From positions 98,875,594-98,939,593 of the forward strand of contig NC_063162.1 of the NCBI RefSeq assembly GCF_023159225.1: a stretch of 64,000 nucleotides of DNA, in the 5' to 3' direction. The notes below the pieces were generated by a model, which saw only the letters and a list, made by a program, of their open reading frames with translations, did not search any database and had not been told where the DNA came from. This document shows positions 22,098-34,080 of this stretch, one piece after another. This DNA is from Perognathus longimembris pacificus (taxonomy: Eukaryota; Chordata; Mammalia; Rodentia; Heteromyidae). Within the stretch, counting starts at the first letter, position 1, and each line of letters starts with the position of its first letter. The translations under genes were made by a program, and so were the position numbers.

Positions 22098-23400
22098 ACA
22101 TTTAGTTTTATAAGAACCTAACATGTTGATAGTGTTCAGGTCTAATGAAACACCTAGTTAAGGGACCTAAAACTTTAATTGGATCCAATCTGTCCTTAGT
22201 TGTGTGAATGAGAGTTGAGCTCCCCCTGAAAATATATAACCATATATACACAAGATAGATCATTTCCATATTAGACAAAAGCAAGTAAATATTAGCAATC
22301 AAAGAGTGTTATGTAATTTCATAAGTTTTCAACTAGCTTTGATGCTAAAATATTTAAGGAAAATTTTCTATCAAAACCAAGCAGTGATATCTTTGTATTA
22401 GACCAAAAAAGTCTACTGATTTAATTCTATTAAAAAAAGACAAAACAACAAATTTTAAGACCATGGGATTATCTTTCCATAAATCTTTGCACAATCCATT
22501 CTTTAGAAATCATAGGGGAAGGTTTTCTATTGATGATTTTATAAATCTTCTGTCTCCTCATTAAACTGACTTCAGCTTTACATTGATCTGCTTAGCGTAC
22601 AGCCTTTGAATTTCTACCTGAAGGCATCGAGTCACCTTCTGTCTAGTCCAGAAGTAGCAATAAATCAGTAGAGAGAAGTGATTCATGGCTTCCTTCAGGT
22701 TACTGAAACTCTTTGCAGTTCTTTACAAAGGGCTAGTGATTTTATTTTATTATATTTTTGTTGTTGGCTTATTTTACATGCTATCATTACAAAGGATTTT
22801 TGACATTTTGGTAGTATAAGAAAAGTTCACAAGGCACAGTACTCAACATTTTCTATTTTCATTAGAAGTTTTGAATCACTGACATGTTGCTCTTGTCTCT
22901 AGGGTCAAATAATGAGAACTTTCTCCAGCAAACTTATTAAATAACACTTTTACTTCGTGTGCAATTGTAGATTGGACACATGCCACAACCACAGCAACAC
23001 AGTGCCCTAAAATCCCTGGCACATGTGGCAGATTTTTCTGAAAGAAAAGACCTGGCAATCTACTGGTATATATCTAAAGACTAGTAGCCACACAATTAGC
23101 CAAAATCTTGAAGGCCATCTAGTTTAATATTTCCCTAATATTAGACAAATAACTCCCTATTCCCACCTATAGGTACAGATGAGAGGATCCTGTGTGTTTT
23201 AGGAGAACTCTGGAGAAAGATAAGATGATTTCCCCTGTAATGATGTGTCAGATAATTACGATCTCACATTTAATGTTACTTAGGAGTAATAAGATTTCTG
23301 GAAATGTGAAGAATTTACCAAGAATTATAGCAATATTGATTTTAATGCAATTAACAACAACAAAAAAAGAAAATAGAGGAAGAGTTGATGATTAATAGCG
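22098..23400. other. No supported feature
   Basis: Unique-looking, AT-rich, including an A/T-rich patch at 22740-22800. Minus-strand frames of 60-64 codons have no recognisable motif. Confidence 0.35.
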
Positions 23401-23535
23401 AAACAGTAGTCCTGGGCATTGTGAGTCAGTGCCTCTGTAACTAATCCTTTCATCAGTGCTTTCTCATAGAAGTTCTATTAACGCTGTTTTATGCATTGGG
23501 AAGCAGAGGCTTCTGAACATGTTGGGTTACTAGTC
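23400..23535 (-). mobile_element. MIR-like fragment
   Basis: The minus-strand MIR pattern is suggested by AACGCTGTTTTATGCATTGG and GAAGCAGAGGCTTCTGAAC, counterparts of the CCCATTTTACAGATGAGGAA and GAGGCTCAGAG blocks. Weak. Confidence 0.45.
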
Positions 23536-23554
23536 CAATTAAGATGACCAGTAA

Positions 23555-23648
23555 CAAATTGTACAAGAAATATACCCACTGCGTTATGTATGAAACTGTA
23601 ACCCCTCTATATATATCACTTTGACAATAAATATTTATTTAAAAAAAA
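23555..23648 (+). mobile_element. 94-bp LINE-1 stub with target-site duplication
   Basis: Only the last part of the L1 3' UTR: GTACAAGAAATATACCCACT, ATGAAACTGTAACCCC, CACTTTGACAATAAA, then an A tail. The perfect 14-bp duplication AAGATGACCAGTAA lies at 23541-23554 and 23649-23662. An extreme 5' truncation that is still fully delimited. Confidence 0.95.
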
Positions 23649-24509
23649 AAGATGACCAGTAAGAAGCCAAACTAGACTCCTTCACTTGACTGGTAAAGGC
23701 TTTATTCTTTCTCTCAGAGCTATTTGTACCTTTCATGATTGCCAGATGATTCTAATTGTCATCTGTGTTCCTTCCCAGCCCCTCACATCTATCCCAGAAT
23801 TACAGTTACAATTGTGTAATGAAAAAAACAAAACAAAACAACACTAGGCTTGGCAATCAGTTCCTACCTCCTACTTATTTGGTATGTAATTTCCAAAAAG
23901 ATAGTTTACCTTATGCAATTCAATGTCCTCAGCTGTGAAATGAACTCTTCCCTACCTAATGCTAGGTGATGCCTTTCTCCTCTCTCAAACTAGAATGAGA
24001 GTGGAGGATTTAGGGGAAAAAGAAGGAAGTAGGAAAACATTTACACTGTGTAAAAATCCTTACCTATGGAAGTGCATCCTATATCTGATGCTCTTGTCTC
24101 TTGCCTAGTTTTTAAATTGTTTCTCTTACCATTTTGGATTTATTTAAGACTGTTGCCCTAGTCTAGGTGTGAAGCAAGATGTTTCATGTGTGGAACAGGT
24201 TATTTTATGGAAGTATCCCTCCCCCCTCTTTTTTAGAATGTCTTACCAATTATTGTTCATGTTTTATTCTTGATTTTTACCTAAGAGCTGTGACAGCACA
24301 CAAAGCAACTAATGTAAGGTAATTATTCCACCTTGGGCAATTTCAGTGGGTAAATCAAGGGACTCTTCATACTACATGAGAGAACGTTAGACTGGGAAGA
24401 ACCTATTAAGGAGATGCCTCATAAGATCAAATATAATGGAGAAGATTTTATCTATGTTTTTCTCTGTTTCTGTCACAGACTAATTATAGCTCTTTAAAAT
24501 CTGCAATAT

Positions 24510-24640
24510 GGAGTTGCCATTTAAGAAAGCAGTTTATTAATACAATGCATCTTGATCAATGTCATCCCTTTTCAACATTCTCACCCATCCCTTTCAACCC
24601 ACCCTTTCCTTCAGTTTTCTTAATTTTGTAGGACATAGAT
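24510..24640 (-). mobile_element. Older LINE-1 3' end
   Basis: Antisense: AATACAATGCATCTTGATCA, ATGTCATCCCTTTTCAACAT, CCACCCTTTCCTTCAG. Same family as 5811-5960 and 55125-55330. Confidence 0.65.
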
Positions 24641-24656
24641 TGATGATGATGATAGT

Positions 24657-24705
<49 letters not shown>
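24657..24705. repeat. (TG)n microsatellite at a SINE tail
   Basis: About 24 TG units ending directly at the tail side of the antisense SINE that starts at 24706. Confidence 0.97.
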
Positions 24706-24707
<2 letters not shown>

Positions 24708-24902
24708 TGGAACTTGAACTCATGGCCTGGGTCATGTCTCTGAGCTTTTTTGCTCAAGGATAGAACTCTATTCTTTGAACCACAGCTCCACTTCTGGCTT
24801 TTTGGTGGTTAACTGGAGATAAGAATCTAGCTTTGAACCACAATCCTCAGATCTCAGTGACCTGAAAGGACAAGATTATACACATGAGCCACCAGCATCC
24901 AA
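24706..24902 (-). mobile_element. B4-like composite SINE
   Basis: Antisense: TCCTGGAACTTGAACTCATG, TTGAACCACAGCTCCACTTC, TGGTTAACTGGAGATAAG, CCTCAGATCTCAGTGACCTG, and ATGAGCCACCAGCATCCAAC. Confidence 0.9.
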
Positions 24903-25782
24903 CTTATAACAGCCTATCTTTACAAATGTTTTCAACATTTTCTGTTTTAGTATTCACAATAAGACAAAAGAACATTCTATTTACTCCTTTATACATTTCC
25001 TTAATATCCAATAAAACAATCTCAAGTTGTTGAACTTAATAGAACTCTGTAAAGTACCTGATCAGTACACAGTTCCCAAAGGTGAATCCTCATTCATCAC
25101 TGTCTTTGAGACATTTAAAAGAAATTCTATATAGCTATGTTCTTGGTAAACATTACTTTATTTTTGAAATGAAGTATTTTATGGTGCTAATGTTTTGCAT
25201 CTTAATGCACTGATATAAAAATGATCTGATATAATTTGCTAAGCATAAACTCACCCTACTCATTCTCCACTAATATATGTTATTGTGAATTATGCATTTA
25301 CTTCTTATTTGTGTTTTAATTTTTGTTCAAACTTGCTTTGTTTGGATTCATAAGATATTTACAAGAATCTTCACTCTTAGGAAAGTCTTGGTTATTTATA
25401 GCTTGACGAGTAAATGTTCAAAAGAACCATACATTGTCTTTAGCTTCTCTTTTCTATTGCCTTTAGTCATACCTGTACTCATTTTTACTGGTGTTACAGA
25501 GTGACAGATGAAAGAAAAGGCTTCTCAGTTCCTTTAGGGCCACAAGAATGTCTCTCATTCATATTCTTCATACAGGTTAAACTTGTAGATATTTAATGAT
25601 CTGTTATGACTCCAGAAGAATATCAAATTCATTAGGAGGCACAACACTAAAACCACAGGGACTGACAGGTTTTTGTTTTTTGTTTTTACATTTGACCCAT
25701 GTATTATTCATGAACACACATGTTTACTTCTCATTTTTACTGATGTATACTTTTAGATGTATACTTTTTTTCCCCCTCTTAG
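24903..25782. other. No supported feature
   Basis: AT-rich, unique-looking. The 70- and 75-codon plus-strand frames are hydrophobic only because the DNA is T-rich. Confidence 0.4.
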
Positions 25783-26262
25783 AGCTAATACCAAAGATTG
25801 AACTCCAGACCTCATGCTCTTGATTGGCTTTTGTCTCTCAGGTAGTGCTGGTGCGCTACAACTTGAGCCACACACCTAGTCTGGCATTTTTGCTGCTTTT
25901 TTTTCTTATTTATTGTCAAAGTGATGTACAGAGAGGTTAAAGTTTCATACATTAGGCACTGGATACATTTCTTGTACTGTTTGTTACCTTCTCCCTCATT
26001 TCCCCCTCCCCCCTCCCCCATTCCCTCTCCCCGCATGAGTTGTTCAGTTGGTTTACAACAAACAGTTTTGCAAGTATTGCTTTTGGAGTCATTTGTCTTT
26101 TTATCCTGTGTCTGTCAATTTTGGTATTCCCTTTCACTTTCCTAGTTTATTGAAAAACGTTTGATGTGCTTTTCTGCCTGACTGGCTTGAAATTTTTATC
26201 CTCAGATCTCAGCCTCTTGAGTAGCTAGGATTCAAGATATGGAGCACTGGTGCCTGACCTGA
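25783..26262 (-). mobile_element. B4-like SINE split by LINE-1
   Basis: The ID half (25783-25896: GAGCTAATACCAAAGATTGA, then ACTTGAGCCACACACC) is separated from the B1-like half (26150-26262: CTCAGATCTCAGCCTCTTGA, then GTAGCTAGGATTCAAG, ending GCACTGGTGCCTGACC) by an antisense L1 3' end. Rejoining the two gives a normal copy, so the L1 came later. Confidence 0.82.
25897..26148 (-). mobile_element. LINE-1 3' UTR fragment inside a SINE
   Basis: Antisense L1 from a T-run through TTATTGTCAAAGTGATGTAC, the C-rich block and TTTTGGTATTCCCTTTCACT to TTCCTAGTTT. Plus-strand frames across it are UTR translations. Confidence 0.92.
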
Positions 26263-26424
26263 AATGTACATATCTGAAACATGCACTTTGGTAAGTTTTG
26301 ACAAATGTGTACACATGAAACCCATATCTATCAGGCTAACAAACATTTTCATTATCCCAGAAATTTTATTTTCTTCGTAAACCAAACCATCTTGCAGCAA
26401 GCAATTACTGTTAGGATATTTTTA

Positions 26425-26628
26425 ACACAGAGTGTGATGGGGTGAATATTACAGACATCCATTATATGTATTATGAAAATAGCCTAATGAAACTCATCAA
26501 AGACTGTTTAAAAGGTAGGTGGAAATTAAAGAAAGAATAATATAGATTGGGGTATATTTGAATATATACTGCATATAAATTGTAAATGTACCAACAAAAA
26601 CCCCTTTGTGCAGTTCAATTTGCTTTAA
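26425..26628 (+). mobile_element. LINE-1 3' end (older subfamily)
   Basis: A diverged sense L1 end: ATATTACAGACATCCATTAT, then GTACCAACAAAAACCCCTTT and GTGCAGTTCAATTTGC. It ends where an antisense L1 tail begins, giving a tail-to-tail pair. Confidence 0.5.
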
Positions 26629-26946
26629 AAACTTTTTTAATTTTTATTTTTTATTGTCAAACTAATGTACAGAGAGGTTACAGTTTCATACCTTAGGCAT
26701 TGGATACATTTCTTGTACAGTTTGTTACTTCCTCCCTCATTTTACTCTTCTCCCTCCCCCTCTTCCTCTCCCTCCAACTGTTCAGTTGGTTTACACCAAA
26801 CAGTTTTGCAAGTATTGCTTTTGTAGTCATTTGTCTTTTTATCTGTGTCTCTCGATTTTGGTATTCCCTTTCACTTTCCTAGTTCTAATACCAGTATACA
26901 CAGTTTCCAATGTACTCAGATAAGATACAGTGATAGTGCAGGTACA
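26629..26946 (-). mobile_element. LINE-1 3' UTR fragment
   Basis: Antisense: TTTTTATTGTCAAACTAATG, the pyrimidine block, AACTGTTCAGTTGGTTTACA, TCTCGATTTTGGTATTCCC, then ATACCAGTATACACAGTTTC and a stretch near GATAGTGCAGGTACAA. Longer than most 3' stubs here. Confidence 0.92.
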
Positions 26947-29900
26947 AGACCCCTCTGTGCAAAGTTCCTGAGACAGGAAGATGCTTTCGTGACTGAAGAA
27001 CAATGAGAATCTTGAGTGGTTTCTTGAGTGGAGCCAATGTAGCAATAAAAATAGAGATGAGACTGGAGGAGTGGGAAACTCAGGTGATACAGGGATTTTA
27101 ACCTGTTGAGGAGTTGAGATCTTACTTATCTCTTAGGATGTCCTTGGGTGGTTCTGGAAAAAAGAGTAGTATGATCTGAAGGTTGCTCTATAAAAACCAC
27201 TCCACTGCCTCTATAATGTGGGAACTTCAGAATGGTACAGGGAAAGTAAGTAGGATACCTTGGCAGGAGTCTGGATGAGAAATAGTTGCAGGTGGCACCA
27301 AATAAAAACTGTGAAGCCTGAGAAATTAGTCTTGCCACATATTTTGAAGTTGGACCTGGGAACTTATTGATGACTCAGAGAGAGGAGAGTATTAAGATGA
27401 TCGGTGTAGATAGCCATTGTGCATTCTGCTGCATAATAAGGGAAAGCCTGACTTCATTATTGTAATTTGTTCTAACAGCATGACATTTTATCTGTAAGAA
27501 GAAAGGAAATGGTTGCATTTTTGTTTTAGCAAACTATTTTATAGTTTTTACAAAGTAAAGTGCACATAGTCAAATAAACTCACAGAACATTCTTAACATT
27601 ACTGATGCAAGAAATAAAATATCCATAAAGTTCAAATGTATAATGTTTTACACACATTGCAATGAATTCAGAGTGCTCTGTGGAATTGCACAATTCCTGT
27701 GACAATCTCTTGTTTTAGTATTGTTGCTAATGTGTGTGATTGATCATATCTCCTTTATTCCATTTTATTTTTACTTAGCTTGTAGATAACTGTTTATGTT
27801 TCAGAGAGAAATTTTGGTGGGTTATATTCTACAGCTGTTTTTACCTTTTTATATGGTTTCTTTTAATTTTTTTCATTGTTTATACATTTAAATGGATTCT
27901 ATAAATCTAAATCTGATCTAAATTAAGCCCTTAGTTTTTTCATGTCATCATTTCATAGCTGGCCTCAGAAGCAGTGACTTTATTTTTTAAAAGCCATTTT
28001 AATGTACAATTTATGTTTGGAGTAAGTGTCAACAACATTTAATTTTTTATACTTTAAGTGACCATTTATATGCATACTGTACCTTGTACATAGAGTTGGG
28101 AAGCCAGGAAATGATAAACAGTTAGCTGGCCACAGAATGCATTAAGTGTAGAACTGACTGCAAAATCACAGTGAGCTACAGCCAGTTCATTGGTATTTTC
28201 ATTAGGCAGGATATACTGAATTGCATAATTACATTATTGTTATTGAATGATGATCCACAGTAAAAGTGCATATTATTATTAGCTAAGACTATTACCCATG
28301 TAAATAAAGTCTCTGAATAGTTGAAAGAGATTATTCATTCTGAGATTCTTTGTGGCTGTGTGTATTCATTTCAGAATCTTTCTTTTTCTCTATTTGACAC
28401 AATCCTCAGGCTTATGTTTTTAGTTCTCTGTGTTTCTAGTAGGGTGACCAGGCAGTCCTTCCAATCTGAGCCTTCCTTGATTTTAATGATAGCACAGAGC
28501 TTTCTAATTCCCAGAAGTGGCTGATATTATTGACCACAATTCTCATTCACAAGAGACGTTGGAAATCCAATGATCTGGCCCTTATTCATTCTCTGTAGGT
28601 TGGGTATAACCTTTGCAATCAATCACACGGTGCAGCTGACTTTAATGCTGTCTGCCAACTGGTCTCCAGGGGCTCCTTTCTCCATTTCTATTTTTATTTC
28701 TACATAGGGAGCTCTCTTCAAGGATGAGGAGAATATGGTGGTAGGTTGTGATCCCAAGGTGTTGAAACAAAAGCTGCAAGAGCTTCTGTTCTAGGGATAA
28801 ACAAAACTCAGGGCCAGTTCCTACTGCCCACAAAGGGTTTTAACTGGAGCTACATGTCAGCATGCTGAATCAATCAGGGAAAGTAGATGCTGGGGATTTG
28901 GAGGTGAATACTAAATAAAGAGGAGAAAAACTCCAGAGAAGAGAGAATGCATGAAGTCAAAGGCAGCAATGCACTTTCCAGTGCTGAGAACACTTCGTGC
29001 CATGATTCCTGCACAGTGCTGGGGACTGCAGGTCAAAGAGACCTGACAAGCTGCTTGACTTAAGACTCATGCTATAAACCAGCCTTTGCTCTTCTTTTGC
29101 TATTATATTCAAACTGATTTTTCCCATAATGGAAATAAGTTGCATTTTGTCATGTTCAACTCATGGTTCTCATAATGATCAATGGCCTATCTATCACTGG
29201 CATTAGCAGGCCAGCAAAAAAACTCATCTTTTACCTCAGGGGAAAACAGTTTGGATTCTTATAGCACTTAATCCTGTTCCCAATTGAGTGCCATTCTCAA
29301 TTGGCTCTCAAGACTTGAAATCGTGGAGATATATGCTATTATTTCTCAAAGATTATAAAACCTTGATCATTCATTTATCATTAGTAATTAAGTAATGGAT
29401 TATAGGTTAACATAGCATACAAATGCACTACTCTATAGTGTAATATATGTATATATATGTATGTAAATACACACACGTAAGCTGAAAATAGTTTATTTTT
29501 CTCTGTAAGTCTTAAAAATAAACCAAGTGTAGAAATAAGCTATATGCATGGTTTGTTAAACTAGATAATTTTGTAGGAAGAGAAGCAGTGGTGCTGAGGT
29601 GTCCTCAAATATTTATTATTATCATTATTTTTAATCCATGAAGGTGAATTGGCAGAACAGGAATTTAGGCTGTGGACCTTTTGAACAGATAGGTTGTAGG
29701 TTGAGTAAAAGTCAAATTATCTTCTCAACCAGAAGTTCTAGAACAGCTGCCTTCTAATTTTTATGAGAAACCTCATTTACTCAGGGCATTTGTGTCTGTT
29801 TCCCCACAATACTTGTTGGGAATGTGGAATGGGATATAAATTGCTTGACTTAACAGGAGGAATAACCACCTTATGAAATGTTGAAGATTTTGTGCTGCAG

Positions 29901-29960
29901 ACATGAAAGAATAAGTAACTTAGAGAAATATTGATGGTTCAAATGTTACAGAATATCTCT
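26947..29960. other. Long repeat-poor stretch, nothing supported
   Basis: About 3 kb with no repeat I can name. It contains AT-rich sections and less AT-rich sections around 28420-29060. No frame looks coding, and I see no clear exon with matching splice sites and phase. Ancient unrecognised repeats may be present. Confidence 0.4.
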
Positions 29961-29964
29961 GACT

Positions 29965-30088
29965 AGGAAGTGTGGTTAAGAAAGAGTAACATAGATGGAG
30001 TGAATTTGATCAGAGCATATGTTATGCACAGTGTACATATCACAATGAGAATACTTTGTACAACTAATTTCGGCAAATAAAAATTTTC
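29965..30088 (+). mobile_element. LINE-1 3' end (older subfamily)
   Basis: Sense: GAATTTGATCAGAGCATATG, CATATCACAATGAGAATACT, TTGTACAACTAATTTCGGC, AAATAAAAATT. Related to 26425-26628 and 42400-42545. A younger L1 fragment starts at its tail. Confidence 0.55.
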
Positions 30089-30740
30089 ATATGCCTCTGT
30101 CAGAAAGAACGACACTGCCCCATTTGTAAGTAAATGGAAGGACTCGGAAAAAAATCATACTAAGTGAAGTGAGCAAGACCCAAAGAAACATGGATACTAT
30201 GGTTTCCTTCATAGGGAATAATTAGTACATATTTAGGTTAGTCGGAGCAGAAGATTACAATAGCCCAAGAACTGGCCCATATAAACACTTAAGATGATGC
30301 TAAGTGAAATGAATTCCACATTATGGAAACAAGTGGTATTTAATTATTTTCAACATGCCATGTGAAACAGTACCCTTCCCTTTTTTTTTTTTTTGCTTTT
30401 TTTTTTTTTAATCTCCTATTCCCTTCCCATGGTTATACTCCTGCTATCACTGTGTCAGATCTTAGTACCCTGGATAAGGAATATATATGTATTAGAATTA
30501 GGGAAGGGAATACCAAAATCAAGAGACAAAGGATAAAAAGACAAACCATTCCCAAAGCAATACTTACAAAACCATTTGCTGTAAACAACTATACAACTCA
30601 TGGGGGAGTTGGGGAGGGGAAGGTGGGGGAAAATGAGGGAGGAGCTAACAAATTAGATACGAAATGTGCTCACTGCCTTACCTATGAAACTGTAACCCCT
30701 CCGTACTTCACTTCGACAATAAAAGAATTGAAAATAACAA
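30089..30740 (+). mobile_element. 5'-truncated LINE-1 (ORF2 end and 3' UTR)
   Basis: Sense copy starting at ATATGCCTCTGTCAGAAAGA, through TAAGTGAAATGAATTCCACA, to CACTTCGACAATAAAAG. Two T-runs (30381-30394 and 30397-30409) interrupt it where other copies have mixed sequence. The 160-codon frame at 30362-30844 is this 3' UTR with flank and is no gene. Confidence 0.9.
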
Positions 30741-31858
30741 AACATGCCATGTTCTTTTCACAGCAATCTCACATATTGTGTTATTGTATACATTGCACCA
30801 TGTACATTTTGCTTGACTCTATCTCATCTTCTTTTGTTAAATAAGGCCCTAAATACAAAAGATTGTACCATATGGCCTAGACATGTAGGGAATACCATGT
30901 AGGTTTGTTTAAGCACACTGTACAATATCCACAGAGTGAGAAAATTAACTAATGACTCGGAATGTGTCTCTGTCATTAAGTTACTTATTCTTTCCTCCAA
31001 AACTGAACTGTGGACCCCACTTTGCTCAAACTACTGAAGACTGACCTTGTTAGTTAGAAATACTCATCTCGATAGCAGGCCAAAAGGGTTTTTGGAATAA
31101 GACTCGGATTTCTGAGTTATTCAGTGAACTCATTTGTTATATTTAGCCCAGTAGTGTGTTGTCTAACTTTCAAATGTCACTGCTATAACTCAGAAAATTT
31201 TTACAGTACATTCTTACATTTTCTCACAAAAGCCATCTCTCTTTCAGTGGACTTTAGGTCACAGCAGGGGAATAGCACTGTTGCTCTACTGAGAAGTGTT
31301 ACACTGTTAAGCATCCACATCAACATAATGCTAGGCAACTGCCTGGGGAATTTACCACATATAAGAGTTTTTCAACTCTATTTTTCTGTTCCTAACAAAA
31401 TATAAGGGACATTGGTTCAGAAGACAGAAAATGGAAAGTAAGATAATGAACAATGACTAAAGAAATTAGGCTTATCTACACTGGAAAAGGGAAGAGAGGA
31501 GGCTTGGTGATTATGACAAAGCATTGTGCAACCATGCTGCAAAACAGAAATTGGATTTTAATCTTTATGGCTCTAGAAGAGGAAGTACAGAAGAAAGGAT
31601 GGAGGTTAGTGAGGCAGGTTTCTTCATGACATAAGGACTTGTTCCCAGGTACTCTGGAATTCTTCAGAAAGCCTACTTTGGAGAGTTTTGTTTGCAGTTA
31701 CTTCTTTTGTCTTTCATTTTTTTCTCCTCTGGTTTATTCCCTGTGGTCACTCTTTCTGACTTTCATATTCTTTATCTTGTATATAAGTTTATCTGATTTG
31801 GGGAAGGGAAGGAGAATCTCAGAAATGGAGGAACAAAGCGGGAACCAATGCAACAGTG
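30741..31858. other. No supported feature
   Basis: Unique-looking sequence. The 93- and 76-codon plus-strand frames show no recognisable domain. Confidence 0.4.
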
Positions 31859-31918
31859 ATACTCACTAGACATGTTTGGAAATGAACTATACTCACTAGA
31901 CATGTTTGGAAATGAACT
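31859..31918. repeat. Exact 30-bp tandem duplication
   Basis: A 30-bp unit starting ATACTCACTAGACATGTTTG occurs twice back to back (31859-31888 and 31889-31918) with no mismatch, implying a recent duplication or an assembly artefact. Confidence 0.95.
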
Positions 31919-32075
31919 TTACTACGTGGAGAAGAGGAGAGTGGGGGGAAGGGAAAGCAACAGAAAATGAGGAAAGGGGTGACACTGATCTAAAAGAAAT
32001 GTATTTATTATCTTACTTATGTAACTATAACCCCTCTGTATGCCATCTTTACAGTAAAATAACAAAACAAAACAA
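31905..32075 (+). mobile_element. LINE-1 3' UTR fragment
   Basis: Sense: GTTTGGAAATGAACTTTACT, the purine-rich G block, ACTTATGTAACTATAACCCC, TGCCATCTTTACAGTAAAAT, then an AACAAAACAAA tail. Confidence 0.8.
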
Positions 32076-32269
32076 ACAGAAGGATGTCCAGCCTTCGCAG
32101 GATTTTGTTTATTACCATAAATTCATGCACATTGTACTAGAGGACCTTCCTAACTCTGTTCTGAGATTTAAAAGTTTGCTTTCTTTTCTTCTGAGTGAAA
32201 GAAAAGAAAACTTGTAGAGAGGGGGAAACAAGTGGCAGACAAAACACATGGCAGATAACAGGCTGCCCA

Positions 32270-32306
32270 GCCTTCCTTCCTTCCTTCCTTCCTTCCTTCC
32301 TTCCTT
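32270..32306. repeat. (CCTT)n microsatellite at a SINE tail
   Basis: About nine TTCC units followed by a GTTTT-rich patch that leads into an antisense SINE tail. Confidence 0.95.
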
Positions 32307-32319
32307 TTTGTTTTGTTTT

Positions 32320-32555
32320 GTGTTATTTTTGGTTTTGCAAGTCCTTAGGCTTGAACTCAAGGCCTACCTAGGTTCTATAGATGAGCTTCTTTGGCTGAAG
32401 GCTATCTATCATTCTACCACTTGAGCCACAGTGCTACTTCCTGCTTCTCTGAGTAGTTTTCTGGAGATGAGTCTCAGGGGCTTTCCTGCCTGGGCTGGCT
32501 TCAAAGTGCCTTCAAAGCCTCCGATTATAGGCATGAGCCAGCTCTTCCTGGCATA
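32320..32555 (-). mobile_element. B4-like composite SINE
   Basis: Antisense: AGTCCTTAGGCTTGAACTCA, CTACCACTTGAGCCACAGTG, TTTTCTGGAGATGAGTCTCA, TCCTGCCTGGGCTGGCTTCA, and GCATGAGCCAGCTCTTCCTG. Confidence 0.88.
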
Positions 32556-33575
32556 GGTTCCTTTTTTTCATGAAGGAAGGAACTTTCCAATTAATAAGGG
32601 CAATAAATTGAATAAGTAGTGATCATAAGAATAAAAATGTAAACAGGTTAAGTAGAAAATCATAAGGAAGATTAGTAATAAAATCAAGTATATCAGATAT
32701 TAAGCCAAATCTGAATGGCTTTAAATCCTCAAGTGAGAGATTCAGTTTGAATTAGAATACTAAATCGATAAATATATGTCTCAAAATAAAGATACTTAAA
32801 AATAAAATCTGAAAAATACACAGAAAAATCAGAAACTGTAAATAAAATATTTAGGAAAAAATGTTAACATTAGACAATGTGGAAATTAAGAATCTGTAAC
32901 TGTACAAAGAGGATAGAAGTTAATACTGAAAGCTGAGTCAAAAGACGATATGCAAAACACTTTTATATTTGTAAACATTATAGAGGATGGAATTAACTTG
33001 ATTTAAAAGGCTATCTTGCTTTGTGAAATTATGATGAAATTATGTGAGGTTTTAATATACTCCTCACTCTTCCCTTGTTCATACTCAGCACCCAGTAATT
33101 CATCATATTTATATTCAGATTCAAGTGTTCATACCAATTTCTCCAACATCTCCAAGTAAAGAGATTTTGGTTGCTACTTCTTCCTCAAGACAATCTACCT
33201 TTTCAGATTATGAGATAGCAGCTTTGTTTTGAAACTTCAGGTTTCTGATTGACTCAAAAAATGTTGAGCATTGTTATGTGTTGTTTTCTCTCATAAGAAT
33301 AAGGTTATCAATTCAAAGTTCTTCGCATGTAGAAGTTTATACTAAAAACTACATGGTCAAAAATATTTTTGAGCTTATAAAGATATAAAACTTTCATGGA
33401 GCCAAAAGATACTATAGTCAAAATCATTTCTACAAGCAGATTACAACATGTCTATGTGTAATCAAGGTGACAAATAAGGGATACATTTCTATGAAATGAA
33501 GTCTTCAAAATTGTTGAGATGAAATTTTGTTTGTAATATGAAGATGTCTTATAGATAGACAAATTAAGACAAGAT
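32556..33575. other. No supported feature
   Basis: AT-rich and unique-looking, with no repeat or coding signal I can name. Confidence 0.4.
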
Positions 33576-33579
33576 AGAT

Positions 33580-34080
33580 GAAATGCAAATCAACAGAAAT
33601 TTGGTTAGCTGACAAAAAGCAAAGCAAATGGCCAATAAATATAAAAAGTAATGAATTTATTAAAGAAATACAAAAGAGCACAAACCTTAAAATCCTTAAT
33701 AATGTTTAATAATTAAAGTTCACCAACTTGGATATTCTTATATTTTCTAGTGGAAATGTGAATTATTGTAACCTTCTGCAAAACAATCTGGCAATGGCCG
33801 CTAAAATATAAGGCCAGCAATCCCTTAGTCCTAAACAGTTTACTGTTAAACTGTCATGGCAAGGACAATGTCTACACAAATTATGAAATATCCCAGCTAC
33901 AGTGTATTTTGTATTCATTTAAATAGACAAGTGGTTCCAAACTGTGCCAAATGACCTAGAGGAATTGTTGCAAAGTATTTATGATTGAGAATATAGAAAG
34001 GCATCCTTAATATGACTCCATGTTTGGAGAAGAGTGAAAAATAATGTAAACTTTAGATCTAAACATGTAAACATTTTTAT
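33580..34080 (+). mobile_element. Old L1M/HAL1-like LINE fragment
   Basis: Sense remnant: CAAATGGCCAATAAATATAA, GGAAATGTGAATTATTGTAA, CCTTCTGCAAAACAATCTGG, then CAATCCCTTAGTCCTAAACAG. The order matches L1-type ORF2 near its C terminus. Highly decayed. Confidence 0.6.

Noticed and set aside
30362..30844. 160-codon plus-strand open frame as a gene
   Set aside because: It is L1 3' UTR plus flanking sequence. The same text occurs in other L1 copies and no domain is present.
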